A stretch of DNA of 64,000 nucleotides from Mantamonas sphyraenae (lineage: Eukaryota; CRuMs; Mantamonadidae). The notes under the pieces are model-generated. The model saw nothing but the letters and a program-made list of their open reading frames with translations, ran no database searches and was not told the origin of the DNA. Made by a program: the position numbers and the translations under genes. The stretch's first letter is position 1. Every line of letters starts with the position of its first letter. The DNA lies in NCBI GenBank assembly GCA_026936335.1, contig JAPMXV010000059.1:1-64000 (forward strand), read 5' to 3'. Shown in pieces: positions 57,772 to 64,000 of the stretch.

Positions 57772-58860
57772 ATGTCCACCAACGACGACTTGGCTGACGA
57801 AATCCAGCAGACTCTGCAGAAGATCTACGAGACCCGAACAGAGATTGTGGAGGTGCGCAACTCTGGGGATGCCGATGCGGACAAGCAGCTCAAGGCAAAG
57901 ATCCGAGTGCTGAACAAACTGGAGGGAAAGCTGAAGGAGCAGCGCCAGGAGGAACTGGAACGCTTTGAAGAGTCGCTGGACTTGGGCCAGTTGAACCTGT
58001 TTGGCAGTGTCAAGGGCACCACTCTGGCGGTGGCTGGTAGGTGGCGATTGAGAGTGTGGGCAAGGGCAAGGAACGGGAGGCGGAAGGAGAAGAAATGGCC
58101 CACAAAGACGACGTGGCACACCAAATCCACAAACACTCACACACAGAGACACACACACACACCCTGCGCGGAACACACCCACCAGACAAGACAATCAACT
58201 CACCGTACAAGGTGGGTGGGCCCAGCAACAGCGAGGTGATTGCCAAGCTGGACTTTGCACTGGCGTCCAAGAACGACGAGGAGGATGACGACGACGACGA
58301 GCCTCCGTTTATCCGCACCAAGAGCACCAAGACACTGAGCGGACAGAGTGGTCAGCAAAAGTGGCACTCGCTGATGAAGATGTTCAAGGAGTGGAAGCAC
58401 CAGGAGCGTGTGAACAACGCCAACGAGCTGTACGTGTGTGTGTCTGCTTTCCCGCCGATTGTGTCCCGTGCAAAAGATCTGCCCCGTAGGCCACCAGTTC
58501 TGGATTCACGGCCATGTGGAGCGAGTGTCGGGTTGCGTGGTGGGGTGGGGAATGGAGATGCATGGGCCTGTGTGGCCATGGTTGGACGTATCGGGAGGCG
58601 GTGGCGGGTTTGTGTGAAGGCCGGTGCTTTTTGGGCTTGAGAGAGAGAGGGGGAAAACGGCTGAAGATCACTCACACACACTCCCACACACACACACGCA
58701 CACACACGCACACAGGTTGGAGTCCAAGACAAAACTGGAGCAGGAAGAAAAGGCAACCCTGCGTGCAGCCATTCACTCGCTGCGACAGCGCAAGACGCTG
58801 ACGACGGACGAGGAAATGCTGCTGGAGCAGTACCAGCAGAAGCTCAAGGTGATGTCTTGA
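57772..58860 (+). CDS. Small coiled-coil protein of unknown function
   Basis: Exons 57772-58036, 58186-58429 and 58716-58860 (phases 1 and 2, all consistent) encode 217 residues. I do not recognise the family. An N-terminal coiled coil (EIQQTLQKIYETRTEIVEVR, KAKIRVLNKLEGKLKEQRQEELERFEE) is followed by a folded-looking stretch (LFGSVKGTTLAVA), a D/E run and a second helical segment (LESKTKLEQEEKATLRAAIHSLRQ, MLLEQYQQKLKVM). No signal peptide or membrane segment. Both introns are CA-rich; the second acceptor is preceded by about 30 bases of CA/CG repeats. A structural or complex-subunit role is plausible but unproven. Confidence 0.75.
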
Positions 58861-58988
58861 GCAGGACCAAACGCAGGGGGGGGAGGGGAGGGGAGGTGGG
58901 AAACACAACATGGATGGAGCAACAGAGACAATGAATGAATGGATCGTTACTCGTCATGACACCCACCCACCCAACAAAAACGACAAAA

Positions 58989-61900
58989 ATGGAGAAGCGG
59001 CGAGTGTGGGCTGCGGCAGCGTTGCTTGCTGTGGCGTCCTTGGCCGTGTTGACGGTGTTGTATGGCACGGGATCAGTGTTGGAGATGGACAGTGCAGGGG
59101 AGATGGAGAGCAGGAAGGGCCCCGATGGCGATGGAAGGCAAGAGATGATGGGCAACGGGGCAGGTGGGGAGGGGGTGAAGGAAGGCAAAACGCAGGTTCA
59201 ACGGCCGAGGAGCCAGTTCACAGGTGTATCCACGACGATGTGGTGGCCAAACGCATGCTGGGTGCACCTGTGTATGTGCACGAGAACAAGCACATGAGCA
59301 CACAGGAGTGGGAAGAGTGGCGTAGCAGCAAGGCAGGCATGGAGGCACGTGCAAACAAACGCGCGCCGGAGCCCATCCGCATCCGCTTCGATACGTCGCT
59401 GTTGGACAACGATCCCAACCGCACATGCACGACAGCAGGACAGAACTACAAGATTGGCAGTCCAGCAGGGCCTGGATTGTCACCCACATGTGGAGGCAGC
59501 ACCACAAGCGATTGCTGGGGGTTGTGCACTGCAGACGACGTGTTGACGCCTGCCAAACGCACCCAATTCCTAAACACCACCCTGAGTGATGCCACCACAT
59601 GGTTGAGTGGGGCATTGCGTGTGGAACGTGTGCCAGGCACCCATCTGACCCTGGCCAATGGCAACTGTGGGTCCCCCGGGTCGTTTGCCATCCCGTCCTC
59701 ACGCGTCTCACCAGGCACAACCGACGCAGACCTGCTCATCTTCCTGACCGCCCGCCCTGCAGTGGGATCGACAGTGGCGTATGCGTCTGATTGCAACCAG
59801 TTTGACACCCATGGTCGTCCTGTGGTGGGACACTTCAACATCAATCCCAACCGGGTGGTGGTGTCCCCCACAGCACTTGTGCGACACCAGCAAAAGGCTG
59901 TGGCCATCCATGAGATCACCCACATTCTGGGGTTTGTCAATGGCAGGTACAACAACTTCCGCGACGGATCAGGCAATCTGATTCCCCAGAGCAGCGTGGT
60001 GGTCAGCAGCACACACAACAGTCACACCGTGTACAAGATCATCAGCAGCAATGCACGTGCATGGGCACGCACACACATCGACTGTGCCACCCTGGATGGC
60101 GTCCAGTTGGAAGACCAGGGAGGCGCAGGCACCGCAAACTCCCACTGGGAACAACGTCTGTACTACAACGACTACATGAGTGGGTCCATCTTCAGCAACC
60201 CGGTGCTGTCTGGTCTCACCCTCTCCCTCCTCCAGGACATGGGCTTCTACTACCCGGATTTCACGTACGAAGGCATCCAAACGCTGGCCTGGGGACGCAA
60301 GCAGGGCTGCGACTGGGCCACCCAACGCTGTGACAGCACGTCGTCCTGGTCGACTGCCCTGGGATACCGATGCACATTGGCAGACAGTGGCGTGCAGGGC
60401 TGCTCTGTGGATCGGGAGAGCAAGGCCACGTGCAGCATTGTCACGTACCCTCCTTCCACCATCCCATCCTACTTCCAGTACTTTGCCAACGCCCAATTGG
60501 GAGGTGGCCAACAGTTTGCAGACTTTTGTCCCCACCAGACGGCGTATGCAAGTGGCAACTGCCGGGAACCCACCAATCGCAACTCGCAGTCCTACCTGTA
60601 TGGCGAGGACTTTTGTGCCCATTGTCGATGCTACTCTTCGTCGCTGTTGGATGTGCGTGCCGTGTTTAGCACGTCTGCACGTCCGCGATGCCATGAAGAA
60701 CGATGCCTGGCCAGCGACGAGTTGCAGGTGGGAGTCAACGGGGTGTGGTACACATGTCCCCAGGCGGGGGGAGCCCTGTCTGTGTTTGGTTTCACAGGCA
60801 GTGTGACATGTCCCACGGCAGCACAGGCCTGTGGGGACTTTGCCATCCCTGCGTCGGTGAGTCCCACCCTGCCTGCGGTGACCTCTGTGTTTCCGGCCAA
60901 GGGACCCAGCAATGGATTGGAAGTGGTGACACTGGCCGGGGTGCGATTCCACACGGGAATGAGTGTGGACATTGGTGGGGTGCCATGCACGAATCTCAAC
61001 GTCGAGTCGAGCACGCAGGCCACATGCATCACGGGAGCCAAGACGGGCCTGACCACAGCCACCAACGTGGACGTGGTGGTGACACACAACGCCGCGTTGA
61101 ACTACCAGACAGTGCGACGCAATGCGTACCAGTACGACCCGACCTTTCCCACGTTTACGCGCATTTTCCCCACGGGAGGCCCCACGGCAGGAGGCACCCC
61201 GGTGACACTGTTTGGCACGGCCTTCTCCGAGGTGGGCAGCACATACGTGACACTGGCAGGACTGCAGTGCAGCAACACCACCGTGTTGGACTCGACACGC
61301 ATCCGTTGCTTCACCCCAGACACAAACACCACAGCCATCACCAATGCCGACCTTGTCATCACCGATGCCACAGGTCGCATCCTGCAGAGCAACGGTGCGT
61401 ACACGTTTGACAACGCATGGCCACGCATCACAGCAGTCAGTCCTGCTGTGGGACCGCCGCAAGGACGAGGGGTGGTGACATTGACCGGGGTCGGACTGCG
61501 TGGCGATGGACCTGTCACTGCCCAGGTGGGTGACTTTGCATGTACCAACCCACAGTGGCTGCCTGGTGGCAGTCAGGTGCGATGCAACACCCCGCCGGCG
61601 GTGAACCTGGCTTCGTTGACACACACCCACGCCTACGTGGAAGATGCCAGTGGACGTGCAGCAGCCGGACCCTTTGTGTACACGTACGACCCAGCGTGGG
61701 TGGACTTTGACAATCTGCAGCCACCCACGGGCCCGTCGTTGCCGCAGACGTACTGGACGGTGACACTGACAGGACGCAACTTTGCCACGGGGCCCGAGGC
61801 AGCCAATGTGAGTGTATGGGTGGGTGGACAGGCGTGTCGCAACACACAGGTGTTGTCATCGACACAGTTGACATGTCTGCCTGCACCTGTGAACATCACC

Positions 61901-62731
61901 AGTCCGTTGGCCACGGATGTACGTTACACGGATGCCAACCGCAGTGTGGAATACACACGTGCAGAGATGTTTCTGTATGACCACGAATGGCCTGTGGTGG
62001 ACAGGATATTCCCCACGGGTGGCTCTGTGGCAGGGGAGCAGTACATTGAGTTGAGTGGCAGCAACTTTATCACCACACGTGTGCCCTCCATCAACGTGGA
62101 TGGTCGTGCCTGCCTCTCCCCCACTGTCATTTCATCCACACTGGTGTCCTGTGTGACACCTGCTCGGAGCAGTGCCCTCAACTCGGATGCCCAGGTCGAC
62201 GTCACTCTCCTTGATCCTGCCGGTCGCCTGGCTGTGGCCAACAATGCCTTTCGCTACCAGGCCACCTGGCCCCAGTTTGTCTCCATTTCCCCGGCCTCTG
62301 TGGTCAACCAGGAGACTGCCACCATCACCATCACCGGCACAAACTTTACCTTTTTCATCAACAACAACGCCGCCACGGCGGCGAGCATCAAGGTGCTCCT
62401 GGGCGACACGGAGGCCACGTCGGTCAATGCCACTAGTGACACCACCGTTGTGGCCACGGTGGCCCCCAAGCTGGCTGCTCTCAGTGCAGACGCAAAGGTC
62501 GACGTGACCATTGTGGACTCGCAGGATCGCGCCGTAAAGGTGCCCGGCGGCTTTACCATTTCTGTGCCACCGACGCCGCCGCCGCCTGTGGAGCCACTGC
62601 TGATCTTCTTTGCAGCTGTGCCCGTGGCCATGGCCGTGCTCTTTGTCTTTCTCAACCGCGTGTTTGGCGTCCTCCGAGGCGAGGAGAAGATTCCCGTGAT
62701 TGTCATGGTGCGCCAGAGCACGCGTTCATGA
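58989..62731 (+). CDS. Leishmanolysin-family (M8) surface metalloprotease with six IPT/TIG domains
   Basis: The N-terminus is a signal sequence or anchor (RRVWAAAALLAVASLAVLTVLYG) in the frame starting at 58989. The protease lies in another frame from about 59196, so either a very short intron (59164-59195, GT...AG, 32 bp) or an indel in the G-rich stretch joins them. The catalytic domain has HEITHILGF (zinc ligands and Glu), the third ligand in SHWEQRL, the Met-turn in YMSG, and cysteine-rich flanks. Six IPT/TIG immunoglobulin-like domains follow (about 60850-62560), each starting near a (W/L)P...(I/V).P..GP. motif. A proline stretch, a TM helix (PLLIFFAAVPVAMAVLFVFL) and a short basic tail end the protein. 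It is therefore a type I membrane ectoprotease of about 1,240 residues. M8 proteases act in matrix degradation, adhesion and migration. Confidence 0.9.
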
Positions 62732-63080
62732 GGTGGGATGCGACTGTGATTGAAATACATTGCAAGACTTGTACAGGTGTGAAGCGTATTTATTTGGGGG
62801 CATGGACCCGTGTGGTTTGAGAGAGTGTGGTTAAATTTTGATTGAGATGTAAATCTCGGTATGGTGTATTGCGATGTGATTTGGAGTTGAATCAAAAATT
62901 AAGTGGTGGTGGAGGGTGGACATGAGAATGGTGGTAAACGCATTCGCATGCAGTCTAGCAAAGCATATTCTGAACAGATAACTCGACACGGGGCCGCATG
63001 GCGAGAGTGTGAAGCAGGCCGGACGCCTTGACCACACTTGCAGCAGCTGCACGCCACACGAAACAACAAAATCAAGAAAC
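62732..63080. other. AT-richer intergenic region
   Basis: This 349 bp spacer holds the 3' end of the protease gene and the promoter of the phosphoesterase gene. It is noticeably richer in A and T than the rest of the window around 62735-62910 (for example AAATTTTGATTGAG and ATCAAAAATTAAG). No gene is supported on either strand. Confidence 0.5.
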
Positions 63081-64000
63081 ATGTGGACAATGTGGCAGAT
63101 GGTGCGCATTCACTTGGTGGTGTGCATGCTGGCGGCTGTGGTGATGTTCAACTTTACGGCGAGGTGTGGGTGGACATACACGGAGGAGGAGGCGCCTGTG
63201 CGGATGCTGCTTGTGGGAGATCCTCAAATCGAAGGGAGCGACCGGCTGGAGCGGGAGGGCCTGTGGGGGATGGTTGCAATGACCCTGGACGACTGGTACA
63301 TGCGGTTTGTGAGCTGGCGGACACAGGCAGCGCTGGGACCTGCGCACGTGGTGGTTATGGGAGACGGGATGAGCAGGCAGCACCTTGCGCAGGAGGAGTT
63401 TGAGTCACGTGCGGATCGTCTGGAGTGGATGTTTGGCAAGGCAGAGGCAGGGCAGGACGAACGAGCAGTGGCGGGAGAAGGGCATGCAGTGTGGCACCTT
63501 GTGGGCAACCACGACGTGGGTTACGGCCACGAGCTCCGGGGGGAAGAGATGCGTCGGTGGGAGGGGCGTTTTGGACGTAGCAACGGGATGGTGGAACTGG
63601 ACGGCCACCGGGTGGTGTTTGTGAACGCAATGCTTGTGGACGGACGAGCAGGAGATGAAGAGGAACAGGAGGCGACGTGGGCTCACCTGCGAGCAGTGGC
63701 CAAAGCACAAGCAGAAGAGGAAAAGCCACTTGTGCTGCTGACACACATCCCTCTGTACCGTGAAGTGGGCAAGGATGGGGCGTGTGGGGAGGAGGCACAC
63801 GTGGCCATGGATGCGTTGGGACGTGTGATCCGACAGAACACCCTGAGTGCAGAGAAGAGTGCGTGGCTGCTGCAGCACCTACGCCCACGCTGGGTGCTCA
63901 GTGGACATGACCACGAAGGCTGTGTGCACACCCATCCCTTGCCCACCAAGAATGGTGGTGTTGGCATGGCTGACGTGGCTCCCACCCATGCCACCGAGAT
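63081..64000 (+). CDS. Metallophosphoesterase, Cdc1/Ted1/PGAP5-like (3' end beyond window)
   Basis: The reading frame is open from the ATG at 63081 to the window end (about 306 residues seen). It begins with a membrane anchor (VRIHLVVCMLAAVVMFNF). Calcineurin-type metal motifs follow in order: GDPQ (with DPQ in place of D.H), VVMGDGM, LVGNHDVGY, THIPLYR and SGHDHEGC. The stretch DDWYMRFVSWRTQ after the first motif matches the Cdc1/Ted1/MPPE1 group, which remodels ethanolamine-phosphate on GPI anchors in the ER or early secretory pathway. The second motif reads GDGMS rather than the usual GD.FD.G, which could alter metal binding. The C-terminal membrane segment expected of the group lies beyond 64000. 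Confidence 0.85.
   Translation, partial: MWTMWQMVRIHLVVCMLAAVVMFNFTARCGWTYTEEEAPVRMLLVGDPQIEGSDRLEREGLWGMVAMTLDDWYMRFVSWRTQAALGPAHVVVMGDGMSRQHLAQEEFESRADRLEWMFGKAEAGQDERAVAGEGHAVWHLVGNHDVGYGHELRGEEMRRWEGRFGRSNGMVELDGHRVVFVNAMLVDGRAGDEEEQEATWAHLRAVAKAQAEEEKPLVLLTHIPLYREVGKDGACGEEAHVAMDALGRVIRQNTLSAEKSAWLLQHLRPRWVLSGHDHEGCVHTHPLPTKNGGVGMADVAPTHATE

Noticed and set aside
59164..59195. 32 bp GT...AG segment as a certain intron in the leishmanolysin gene
   Set aside because: It restores frame but is shorter than any other intron here (minimum 44 bp). A base error in the adjacent G runs is equally likely, so it is left open.

Overview
The window is one chromosome end of a compact, GC-rich nuclear genome from a unicellular eukaryote. 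It opens with about 165 bp of CCCTAA repeats (TTAGGG-type telomere). Genes sit on both strands, have few short GT-AG introns (44-320 bp), and lie tens of bases apart. I recognise eukaryotic housekeeping genes: ATG7, an RBR ubiquitin ligase, a PHO80-type cyclin, a REEP/Yop1/HVA22 protein, ISCA1, BRAP2, a gamma-tubulin complex protein, ALG8 and a Cdc1/Ted1-like phosphoesterase. Nothing is prokaryotic or plasmid-like. The lineage cannot be fixed from this sequence. A talin-type (NPxY) adhesin tail and large secreted surface proteins would suit a phagotrophic or amoeboid protist.

Layout. 1-165 telomere. 445-8309: a novel repeat-domain protein, an ankyrin protein and a leucine-rich-repeat protein. 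8563-17854: a giant secreted or surface protein with an array of CGVCGGD-type cysteine repeats, ending in a glycine-rich membrane segment and two NPLY motifs. 17947-29001: RBR ligase, ATG7, cyclin, REEP, ankyrin, ISCA1, BRAP2. 29114-38761: GCP-like protein, ankyrin protein, small membrane protein, ankyrin-kinase, ALG8. 38948-39556: FMN reductase-like protein. 39669-56398: one apparently intronless 16.7 kb gene for a protein of about 5,576 residues. 56608-62731: double hot-dog thioesterase, coiled-coil protein, leishmanolysin with six IPT/TIG domains. 63081-64000: start of a metallophosphoesterase that runs off the window.

The most striking object is the 5.6k-residue protein. Two extracellular Agd3-like (CE18) polysaccharide deacetylase units, each followed by a filamin-type repeat, are joined through an EGF module and a membrane helix to a long middle region, about 14 more membrane segments and a C-terminal PelF/DUF3492-like GT4 glycosyltransferase. 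This reads as a single-chain machine that makes, exports and deacetylates a surface polysaccharide, comparable to functions spread over several genes in the fungal galactosaminogalactan and bacterial Pel systems. With the cysteine-repeat adhesin and the surface leishmanolysin it suggests investment in a cell coat and adhesion.

Quality caveat: about ten reading frames are broken by what looks like a single missing or extra base, mostly in C or G runs, where the protein clearly continues in the next frame. I treat these as probable assembly indels and annotate each gene across its break. Coordinates of splice sites come from phase-consistent GT-AG pairs and should be good to a base; domain boundaries are approximate.
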